Shown here in pieces: positions 48,601-60,600 of a stretch of DNA of 64,000 bases. The position numbers and the translations under genes were made by a program. A model generated the notes under the pieces. The model did no database searches and was not told the origin of the DNA. It worked only from the letters and a program-made list of their open reading frames with translations. How positions within the stretch are numbered: position 1 is the first letter of the stretch; each line of letters starts with the position of its first letter. Source of the DNA: Paragonimus skrjabini miyazakii (lineage: Eukaryota > Platyhelminthes > Trematoda > Plagiorchiida > Troglotrematidae); contig JTDE01002897.1 in assembly GCA_014338405.1 (NCBI GenBank), positions 9,312 to 73,311 on the forward strand. The letters run 5' to 3'.

Positions 48601-51600
48601 CAATTATGTTTGAACACATTCGAGTTTAGATCCACCAGAGAGAATCGGTCCCCTTATGTCTGTTCAAACAGATTATATTGCACGACTCATGGTTCTACCT
48701 TCACAGTCTGTGCTATGCAAACCCGAAAAATTGAGACCGGAAAAGTTGTGAATGAAACTTTTGCGACGCACTCGGTTCATGCCACTCCACTGAACCATAG
48801 ATTAAAGTGTGAACTCTATCTGTCAGAATCCAAAAATGGCCTATCCAATGTTAAAGTGTAAATCGAGAAGACAAAATAAATCTTTGGGAATATAAGGCTA
48901 AATGGATCGAAATAAAACAAATGAGATATGGTAAGAATTGAGACATAAAAATGGATGTTATTACACTATGGGTGAAGAAAACGGATTGACCTTCCACTAA
49001 GAAACCCATCTTTGGGATGGCTGGCATCACGAGAACTGAGAAATAAAATCAACCCTGCCAGCACTGTTCATAGATAGAGTGTTTCCTGGAAGGACTCAGT
49101 ATCATTTGTTTACACTCATGAAAATGATACAAAAACGTGGTTGTCATTTGTCTAATACGACCTGAGTCAGGGTAGCATGTCATATTAACGGAAGTTTAAG
49201 GAAGCTCGCAGGAATAAAGCATCACAGGCAACTTAAGCTACTTTACTGGTGACCTCATCTAAATATACTGTATCCGTTCTGAATATGAGGGAATTAGGCC
49301 ATGAAACTTAAATGAAGACCTTTGTATTGCTGTATGTCCTGTATAGTTATGTAGAAAGTTGATATAAAACCTCATACATATGTGAAAATATTCATACATA
49401 CATATGTACCGTTCTGCATTTAAGATTCTTTTATTTCCTGAATGTATCAAATCTCGAACATCATATGGGAATCTGCTCTAATAATTCCGTCTGTGAACGA
49501 ATTAGTGATGCATGTGATGCACACTTTCGGAGAATCGAACAAAGTCGCGATCAACTTTTCACTGTTGTTGTTTACTGTTAGAAATAGAGCGAAATTGTAG
49601 ATGACAATTTGCTCTTAAACCCGGTTTGTAAGTTTTACTTTCCATTTTTACATTTTCATGATACCTCAGTTCAATATATATCATAATCATTTTGATGTAC
49701 ACATATGTACAAAATTGTCCATAAATGATTCGCCGTTCTAGTCAGCAAAAATCATGCACTAGCAATGTCTTCTTCAAAGAATATGCCAAACAGGCAGAGT
49801 ACCGTATCTATTCAGCCAATGCATGCAAAGATGTACACTGGAACGCTGTTACAGATGAAGCTATCCAAAAAAAAGTAATCATAGCGGTCGTTTTTTTATT
49901 ACCGAACCAATTACGAAACTTAATAATGACCTAATTAATTATGCTATTATCATAAAATGCTATGTTGATCTGATATGCCTATAGTTACCTCCTTCCATTC
50001 CCTTGGTTTGTGGTAGAGGACTTGTGAATCGTGCAAATCTACTACACATGTGCTTAAAAAGGTGTAACAAAGGTATCACTGAAGTTAGCTGTGGTGATGT
50101 GTGCTACTTACCACGCGTTGTTTCTGTAATATACCGTTATGTTCACTCTTAAACCGCCTATCCACGATCGGTTTCGTGCACGTTTGGACCCACCAGGCAG
50201 AGATAGTCTGGAAGGGGATGAAACTGACAACTTTTCGCGTCGAATGCCGAAGCTTTTATTCGCTCGGCCACCGGTTCTGAACACTGCTCATGTCGGAAGG
50301 TGCTTAAACAGTCGCATTTATGGAATGAAGCAAGATAGAACTGTTTGTAACATTTTTTCCAGCTTGTTTTATCCGTAGAATCACTCATGGTTCACTCATT
50401 CATATGTCCACCTATCTCATTCTGTCAGCCGTTCCTAGTATCATTTGAGGTCACACGACCATAAGTGTTTATTCTTTGTCATGTTGCGATATAGGTATCC
50501 TCTTCAACGGCATTTCACACTTCTCAGCGGAAACCCTAATCTGTAGGACTCATGATTACAAGGTCATACACTTAATAGGAATCTGCTAGTGTGTATTCAT
50601 CGGGTGGGTATTCTACACAACGATAGCAGTTACTACTGATACATCTTTTACACAACTGAGTAAGCCATTGCCTTTTGTGATCATCGGTCATAGCAAGCCG
50701 AAAATAATGAACAGGTAGCGTGCTCTTAACTACAATATCGACCAGATGTTCAGGTTTTTCTTTCGGCTCTCTTGCCAGTATGGTCCCTAGAAGATAGGGT
50801 ATTTTGTATTAATATAAGTGATGAAGTGAGTAGTACGCATGTCGAACCTAGTTCAACATATCTAACAAGATTACTGATATGAAATTGTTTGAGTTATGAC
50901 CTACCATGTATATATGTTTGTTATTAAAGAGGTAAAGGTGTGTGAAGATGGTCAATTTGTTTATTATATTTAGACTAGTCATAAGAGTGTTCTATATTTA
51001 GTGATTATCTCGTATCTCAAAGACCGTGAGTAATAAAGTGGATTATATATTTCAACCAGTAAAGTAAACGCTAGAAACAGCCCCATGAAAATCTGGCCCA
51101 AAAAGACCGCAACAAAAGGAGTAAAGATGATATAAAGAGCGTATTGACTGACTACTAAGAAGATAACCAAGCAGGTCAGTAGGAAACGGCACGTGCGCAT
51201 ACAGGTGCGCCTTAGCAAAACTGTTGGTCGACGCTCAGATAGACAGCGCATATGCACCACATAGCAACAACGGACACAAAATTCCAAACTATTCTAAGGG
51301 CACACTTCTAAACTGGAAATCTTCTTGGTCATGGTGAACTTTGCGACAACATGCCGCGTGATGTAATACCGATCTACTTTATCGTGATCTTTATCAAGTG
51401 CGAATGATATTCAATTTGAAGTTAGCCAAATCTTCGACTGCTCACCAGTAGCATAATTTGTATGTCAAGACAATAGACGAGACATGATTTCAACGTATTT
51501 GAGGAGCTTTGTCTAAGTCGCAGCTATTTTTCCTTAAATTCTCTTCATCCGACTTATCCAGAATGGATGTTCTCTCTCGTGCATTGTGATGCAGTGATAG

Positions 51601-54600
51601 AGGGCTACACAGGGACATTTTTCTGGATCTTTCAGATCAGTTGTGTCGGTAAACAAACTTTCAAATTAACATGCACCCGTCATTGGAATCCTATATGTTT
51701 GTACGTTTCAAGTTGCCTAGATATTGATATTAGTAGTGGTGAAGCTATCAACTGATGTCGAAAATAAAATGGAATTTTGAATAAGATACCACCAAATGAA
51801 GGTAAACACTAATCTCAAGGTGCAAGCAAATAATGAACTATGTCACACCGTATATCTGACACCCTTTTCTGGTAACATCGTGGATAAACTCACTGCATTT
51901 AACGTTTTAGAAAGCTGTGTGCAGGAGTAAGTGGTCTGGACATTAGTGGTATATGCATATATTGTCGTTCGGTCACTGCAATTTCCCAGTACCTCTAACT
52001 ATCACGCTAAAAATAGCCTTCCTGGATGCAATTATATGCGAACTTCATGATTCACTCTACATAGTTCGCGCAGTTTTGATATCCGATTTACTGTTTCTTA
52101 ATTCGGATAAATTCAGGAATATTTGGTCAGTTAGATGAACGAATCAGGAAACGTTTGACACATGTCACATTTGTGGTGACTTGCGTTCACGTTGTTGTGT
52201 TTAGAGTTCTAGGCAAAAATTATGGTAAATGGATCGGGGTTTGATAAAAGTTAGATATGAATCTAATGACTCACCTCTTTTTCTTTTCTTGTAAGCATAT
52301 CTAGAATGAACAGTGGAAAACGTTCAGTATGCGGGTAGATATGAAAATTAACTTAGCACATCTAAACCTAAACGATTCTTATGCATACCTGCGTTGGATT
52401 CTATCTCACGAGGAGAAGCTCCTAAGGCTGCGGCCACACCCATCCAGTAACCAGCTCCACGGGCTCGATTTTTTGCAGCTTCTCGGCGATTCATAAGGAA
52501 TTCTTCTACTAACTGAGAACGCCTGACAGCCAAACGACCGTCGTTGGGAGCCGGTCGCACAGATGGTTGTCCTTCAGTTTGTCCATTTACATGGTTAACG
52601 GAAACAAATAGCTTAAATTTAGAACAGTATCTGGTATTGATGTCATACATGCCATGATAGCAACAGTGATGACGAGACCAAAGATCGGTTGTATACTTTA
52701 ATACAAGCAAAACTACAAATAGAGCAAGAAACAGTACGAAGCCCGATACGTTTAATTACGGTTTGTACATTCATATTCAAGGCGGATGGTAAGGTCTCCA
52801 ATCACTTCCAGAAGTTATCATCAAATAAAACTATGACAACTTTCAGTATAAACAGTTAGCCATACAACGCGAGCAGTACAGAAGATAAAAAATCTACTTT
52901 GTACAGAAGAACGGTCTGTTTAGTATTGAGAAAGAAGCTGTTGGGTATTCGATGCTTGTATTATAACTGTATTGATAGGGGAAGCTTTAGAATAATTCAA
53001 CCTTTTCTTACACATATATATATATATAAATATAACACATGGGCAATGTGATCCATTGGGTTTGATAATTTTGCACCCATCCATTACGACACTATAACAT
53101 TTGGGGATACTTATCAAATAAGCTAAGCAGAATTCTTCATGGAATGAATAATTAGCCTATAGAATAAACTTTCTTAAATCTTATGATTACGAGTCTTCCT
53201 TTCTAAATTGATAGCGAAATATGGTTTCGTAGTTTAGCCGATGGAACGTTTGGTTTATTCGAGCTCGATATTTATGTCTCTGTTTCCAGTCCAACCAAAA
53301 TCCAAATTTTTTGGATTGGGTGTTTTTTAAATTACTACGGTTGCCAAACTGTTTGTCAATGATAGTGTAATGGTCATATAGGTTCCTATGGTTAGCAGGC
53401 GCCCATCTTACACAGCTGTTTGTATTCCAACATCATCATTAAAAAAACAGCCATATTCCACAGCAAGTAACCAACAGAATTATCATTAGGTTATTTAGAA
53501 AAGTAATATATTTTAGAAGAGACGATTGCCAGCTACGTACTAGAAGTGGTGATCACACGATAAACTTGGTCATACTTCAGAGTGCGCAGTCAATCGACCC
53601 ATTAGTAATTGTCATAAACGGTCCCCGGAACTGCTGACTATCTCCTCCTATCATACCACGAAACTACCCGACGATGTACTCTGTTCTGCATGCCTACATC
53701 CTTCACGATTATTTGCGGCACGACCACATCTCAATCACTTCTGTGGGTTTGAACAGTTGCTATCACTAAACGCAAGTTTATCTCAGGCAATCATACAGCT
53801 GTTTGCTAATCTTGCATGGTCCTAAAAAGAGCTAAACACCATTCAACCAGAGACATTGTACATTTTTGTCACTGTTTATTGCACAAATCTGTAGAGCTAA
53901 AGCGAAGTCTGTCATGACGTGTGTTGCGTGTTCTATTAAGCCTACCTTCATTTTCTGTAATTATACAGAGGTAGAAATGCTATGTAGTATGTAAAAGATG
54001 CTCCAATTATCTGTCTATGTTACCAGATGCACTTGGTACCAACGTCAAATGCAGCCATTTTCTGAAAACTAATGGCTATCGATTACTTTGATCGTTTGGT
54101 TGACATTCCAATAAGCTTTCCATGTGGTTGTTATTTCTTTGAAGTGGTGTATTTTCTTCTGATGCGAATCTTTTGATCGGAAACATGTCCAGACATCTCA
54201 GTTTGACTGGATTCACTGAGGGTGAGTGAACAATGAAATCGGGGTCACGCGGTTTGAACTCGAAATTCTGTTGAAGAGCTGAGAAAAATATAAGTAATGA
54301 CGTTTAAAACAATGTGCTCACCTGATCAGAACAAAACTACCTAGGCATCAACATTTTTTCCCTTATTCAACGCACTACTAGTTTAAGTACACATTAATAG
54401 TGGTAATGGTATGCATACCGCTCGCTCTGCTGAGGATAGCATCATGGCGATAAGACGCAAGGATAGGCATCGGCGTATCTCTAACAGTTGGATGTTTTGC
54501 ATTTAAACGACGTGTTACACATTGTATTTCTTTAATCAATTTGAAAAATTAACCAACTGCTTTTTTGTTTCGACCACTAGGCTCAGTGTATGAAGGGTCA

Positions 54601-57600
54601 CAATTGATGTTTCAACACTCTACTCAATTGGCTAAATCTAATTCAACATTTTCAAAATTATCTCAGGTAGATTAGTGGTCCACTATAATATATCACTTCA
54701 GAAGTGGGCATATTGAATGAAAAAAACAATCAGTAGTTTTCGATGAGGAATCCACTGTCTAAAATTATTGAGTCTAGAACCTATGGTTAACGAAATATGT
54801 ACATAATTTCCGAACTAACTAAATGCGGATGAAGTTGTTCATTTCGAAATGAGATATTCCTTCAAACCTTTTTGGTTCTTCGAGACATGCGAGACCACAA
54901 TGAATAAAACAAAATTAAAAATGATTTCTTCATTGTGGATATCGGCAATAATCATTACTCCTGAGATTCTACAAACTTAAAAGAGCTCAGGTAGCTCTCA
55001 GTTTTAAACTATCAACACTGTTAAGGGTAGTGCTCACAGGAAGTACTGACATGTACATGTTAATATGGATGACGATCGTCACCTTTGGTAACAAACATCA
55101 ACTATTGACACTGTCGATAAGATTCATTGCAGCCATAAAGAACAGCTTGACTTCTAAAGAGATAATAACAGGATTAATCTTTTTGATTAATACTCTGTTA
55201 GAAGAACCATTAGTTTAGCTAATTCGTCAGCGCGGCAATACAGTTGCAGAGGTTATCTACTATTCGCCTGCATGATGCAACAATTTCGGGTACTCTATTT
55301 TCCCCTATGTGTCTAAAGGGTTATCTTATGAATAAAGTTAATACAAAGTCTTGCCGATGAGTAAACGACTCCCTCATTATCTTAATCTTTATGACACATT
55401 TGACAAAATGAACGTGCTCGTTGACTTTTAGATACACAGCATTGAACATAACCAATATTCTAAACCTAACAGCACAATTCCTATCCACTTGGACGAAAGT
55501 TTACTTTCCAATTAACCGTTAACAAATCATACAAGGCTGGCTCAAAACTCAGGCAAATTATGCAAAATATCAACTAACAACAAGACTTGGATGGTGATCT
55601 ATAGAATGACAAACGAAGTGCTTTTATTCAGCATCTGAATTTCGTAGGTATAAAATGGGCGCTGATTAAACGACTCAAGTTAGGCAGTAGCCCGAACAAT
55701 ATTTGCTCACAATACCACTTGCTTTCCACCTCACAAAGTTGTGTATACAATCCATCTGGTATGTTTCCTGAAAAAATCACATATAAACTACTATCATTCG
55801 ACTCAAATTTTTGTTTCCCATTCTGAATAGGTGATCGGTTGGAGAATGTAGGCTCACCAGAAAGCCTGTATGAATAAGTCAATCGGAAAAAGTTTACGTC
55901 TGTAACCGCTTTAAATAAATTTATACTTAATCCTGTTAACTGCACTTATCAATATCACTGTTCACCATCCACCTAAGGTACGGTGATTGAAGCGAAACAT
56001 CAAGATAATTGGGAGACGCTTCGAATAAGGTGTGAGTTTTACTTAACTAACAAAATAAGTATGCAAGAATTGTAGTCAGTAGTACAGTTTCCAAGGTATT
56101 AGAGAAACTAAAAGAGGCACTAAATTTGATAATTTGAGGCATACTGAGAGGTAAAAGTGACTGACTGGAAATTCAAAAGTCGAATGTTCGAAACCCCTTA
56201 AGCAACATGGACACGTAACACAGGTTCACTTTGATCGAATTAAATATACTGCAGATAGTCAGCAAGTGTCTGCCAGAGGTTGGCAACAGAAGTTATCCAT
56301 TATGACCGATCTTAGACATGCGTAAGTTTTTATGCCATGTCGAGTTGCTGGAACTTGTCAGTCAACAGCTTAGCTCTTGAAGATTGAACGACACCTTTGA
56401 CTTCGTTCACTTTATGAGAGAGGCAGCTATCTGTAACTGTCAAACACGTTCAGCACAACTAAAGTATCTAATCGTATTTCGGACATTACAAGTTCAGTGT
56501 AACAATGAGCCCCATAGTCTAGCATATGAGGTAGAACTGGAGTATCCCCTTTATTCAGTTTTAATATATATTTTCACAGGGAAGCTGGAAACACTACAGC
56601 CACACGGAATGATTAAAGACATGCCCCTGTAACGAAAGTGTGTGCATTATAATTTCAATATCATCGGAATCTCTGATGTTCCATGCATAATACGGATTTT
56701 TAATGAGTTCCATCGATGTTTATCGTTTACCTTAGAGACGTAAGTCGGTGGATAACCTCACTCCGTAGAAGCGACGCCGGAAAGGTTCTAACCTGGTTCC
56801 GCTGGAAGGTTTATTCACTGAAAGTCAACCAAGGCTGATCAGTCTACATATTTTTATGGCTCCCTATTTCTTAAGAAGAAATGGACCTCGATTGTATACC
56901 AATAAATCAAAGCAGTATAAGTCTATCTCATGGGGACCTTGGAAACTGAGCTGCATTCCATCGCTTATGTGCTTGGGGGAAGGGGATAGGAGTACCATTT
57001 CACAGTGAAGTTGCATTTTCGGTTACGATGGCTCAAACCTCCAATGATTCTTTCAATGTTCCACGAGGAGGCAGGGTAATGGATAGGTACAATTCACAAT
57101 GACGGAAAAATTTCCTCGGTTTTCTAGCTTTCTATCAATAGGTAAATCATGCAATCACCGTGATTATCATTTCATCAAACAAACGTTTTCATCATCAACG
57201 TTACAGAGCTAGTTCATCATTGAGAAAATGATGGGCCTGAATCTGAAAGACAATCAATACTTGTGCACTCATGTTCCTTCTGTTGTACGACGAGAGACAT
57301 AGGGAGTACAATAATGTGTTTGCTTGAACGAATCACAAATGATCAGCTATTTTGGTCCTGTGCTGAAAGTAATATGACGATTAGCAGTATGATAACCTCA
57401 CAGTCGGCCATTAAACTGACGCCGATAATGTCTTTTGCACTATTTACAGGGACCCGTTATATCATTCAGAACCAGTCCAATGACACAAATTAGGCGTAAC
57501 TGAATGGATCCCCATTCGGTTTCGTACTCTGGTTCTGTTACCCAAAAAATGCACACCCAGTATATGACTCCCATGGTCACATTCCGATCAGACTTGACAC

Positions 57601-60600
57601 AGCGGGGTCACACTACTGATCAAAGTTCGGTGACGTAGTGAGTGTGCGCGACCCAGGTTATTTTATAACGACTCAGCCTCAATTCTCTAACAGTTTTGTT
57701 TTAAAAGGCTATTATCAAGCAGTTTCATATTCTTCCTTATTATCTTCTATAAGCGCATATATGAAAACCCCTGTAACTATATTGGCCTGATGAAGAATGA
57801 CAATTGTTTCTTGTTTCTTGTATTCACTGATTCGAGTTTTATTCGAAATATACTCTTATAGTTAACTAAAATGTTTAACACGTGACGCAGTCATGCATTC
57901 AACGAAAAGTGCTTTGGTCGACCTGCTGTTGCACAGTTACTGATGCAGTCAAATTTTAATCAATCCATACGTTGTCTAGGTTGAAGTATAATAATTTCGT
58001 ACATTAGCTAGCGAATCTTTGTATTCTACCTAAATAACCAACCTTCTACCCTACAGTTGGCTGCTAAAATACGCTCCCGTCCACACACGTTTTCCTTCAT
58101 CCGATCCACTTCTGCTCGGTACTTTGCGTACGCGTCGCCGACGACAATGGCCGGCGGTGCATGCATCATTAAAGCGAGAGCAGGAGGTGTGGCTGGAAGT
58201 TTTGTCTGTACAACTTGAGCCTCAGAAAGATCGCTTTTGGCATCAACCTGTCAAGAAATCAAACAGGAAGTCCGTACTCAGGTGACTGATAACAAGCAGA
58301 CAAACGAACCTATCAAATGACATGTGCATGCATTTAAAAAACAAGATTTTTACAGCTATGTCTGACCACAACGCTGTTTCTGCAAGTAATCACTAGTTTA
58401 CACATTCTCCCAACAACTAGCTGTCAAAGACCACTGCTACCTATCATTAACCGATTACGATTAACATCACTCCTTCGTTCTTCTGAAGATGACTAGACTG
58501 CTGATGAGCAGTAGAAAATTTTAGTTTGCACATAGAATGAACGTCACCCACAACTGATCGTAGCTGTCGCATTCCCATAGACTTTCCAATCGGCCCCTTT
58601 CAAAAAGAAGCACTAGACTCGAGTTTCGGTCTCATTAGAGCTCGTCAGTAGTGCATATTTGTTGTAAACCCTCCTAAACGGTACACTGGTTCGATCTCGG
58701 TATAGTGGTACGCTCGATAAAATCGGATTCTCGTCCCGGTAATAATTCACACGAAAATCTCGGTCCCGAATTAGTACCGCGACTGTTCCCATAATCACTC
58801 CAAAGGCAAGCCAAAAGACGCGTTCAAAATAGGAAGCTTTGTTCCGCTACAAAACGGGTGCGGGCTAGGACGACAAGTACAAGTTATTTATAGGGCACGT
58901 CATGAACACACATCCCCCCATCATGAGAAACAGTTAGGACCACACATGTGTATAGCGGTATAAAAAAGTCTCAACCGATTTTGAACAGTTCTGCTAGTTC
59001 GGACTGAGTCGAGTGTTTTTTTCCTTCGCTCTCACGACGGATGCGCCCTTGGGACGGTCACATGGTGGGGCGCCCTAACAATATCCTTGCCACGGCCGGG
59101 ACTAGAACTCCGGCCACGCTTTCATGAGGTAACCCTATTTATCACTGCGCCATTCACCTCACATTTGGTAAGACCGAATTATCATATGTGAACACTCAAC
59201 CACTTTTGCTTGTGAGTAATGATCAGGTTGCCCGATCGTCTCGATGACTCTTAGACTAGGACTTCTCTGCAAGTTGAAATCACAGAAATCATTGACTAGT
59301 TGAGCGGTATTTGATTACTAATGAGTAGCAGGGGATTTTGATTTTCATATAGACTGAACATCACCCACAACTGATCGCAGCTGTCGCATTCCCATAGACT
59401 TTCCAGCCGGTCTCTTTCGAAAAGAAGCAGGCTTAGTGAGATCGGCGAGTGCGACAGCTGCGATCAGTTGTGGGTGATGTTCAGTTTGTATGTGGTTAGG
59501 TTGCCTAAGTATGACTCAATAATTAGCGTAGCTGTTCGCCCAGGTGTCGAAATTCGACTGGTGTAGTAGGCAACACACAACCCTCTGTTCCTGCACTATT
59601 AATGGGAACTTCTAACAGTGGAACTAGTTTCTTCCCAAAGTGAGCCTACCGAAGACGCTTACCAAGTAGGCGATCAACATAAGTACAAATGAGGTGAGTA
59701 CACAGGGGAAACCATGGATATTTCATGTCCGATCCGCACTAACTTTGCTATGTTCATTGTCTACTGCCTACTCTTTGTTCAGTGGTGAAAGTAAACCGGT
59801 ACAACTTTAAATAGTCTGAATCAGCTTAACGCTGGCTAAATCAATGTGTAGCTCTTGCTTTCGGCAGTCTGTCATTGTCTTGCGCTGTCTATTCAGTCTT
59901 GTTTATGTGAATTTTGGTCGAATATACAACCGTTATGATTGCCGGAAAGAGAAATCATATTTATATTTACAAAATTGTGCGTAATCCGACAAAACGTATT
60001 GATGGAATTCTACTGTCGTTTCTCCCCTTCGTAGTATAGCTAAAGGCCAAAGGCAGAGTCAATATCTTCCACACGGGTGCATCCGTCCAAATTAACTGGC
60101 TAGTTAGAGCTCTTGAGCGATGGGAAATATTGTACTGAATCTTCATGGAATGTTTGCCCTTATTGAAAAGATATGAGTGAGTAGACGCAATATGTTATTT
60201 ATTGACGATTTTCAAGCAGCACAGACAATTCCAGATGCTATTCTGCGTTCTGATGCATATCTTAAAGTGCGCTTTGCAACCTCAAGAGTGAAGGTGCATC
60301 TGCGAGATTGTTGGGATTAAGTAGATGCGGTGCTGGATAATAGTGCCATGGAGATTATTGATTTCTAGCATCAGCGGTGAAGATTAGGAAGCTAATATTT
60401 AATAGTGATCACCAAACGATTTTCTTGTTTTATTCTTCAATTATGCACATACTTAGACCGTTAGGAATCTGTTTTGCTGATAGTGCCTTACCGTTCTTTT
60501 TATTGTTCTGTTTATTGTTTGTATCGTGCAGGTACGCGGAGACTGAATGTTTGAGTACAACCATAGTTGCTTCAAACAATTATGTTCCTCGTCTTTTTTC

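Noticed and set aside
48586..48861. Plus-strand frame of 91 codons
   Set aside because: No family recognised, AT-rich intron context, no exon-like borders.
49725..49934. Plus-strand open frame of 69 codons (EYAKQAEYRIYSANACKD)
   Set aside because: It looks moderately protein-like but has no match I recognise and no neighbouring exons on that strand.
55628..55945. Minus-strand frame of 105 codons as a further NEK1-like exon
   Set aside because: No similarity to the NEK1 region expected between the flanking exons, and those exons already fit in phase without it.
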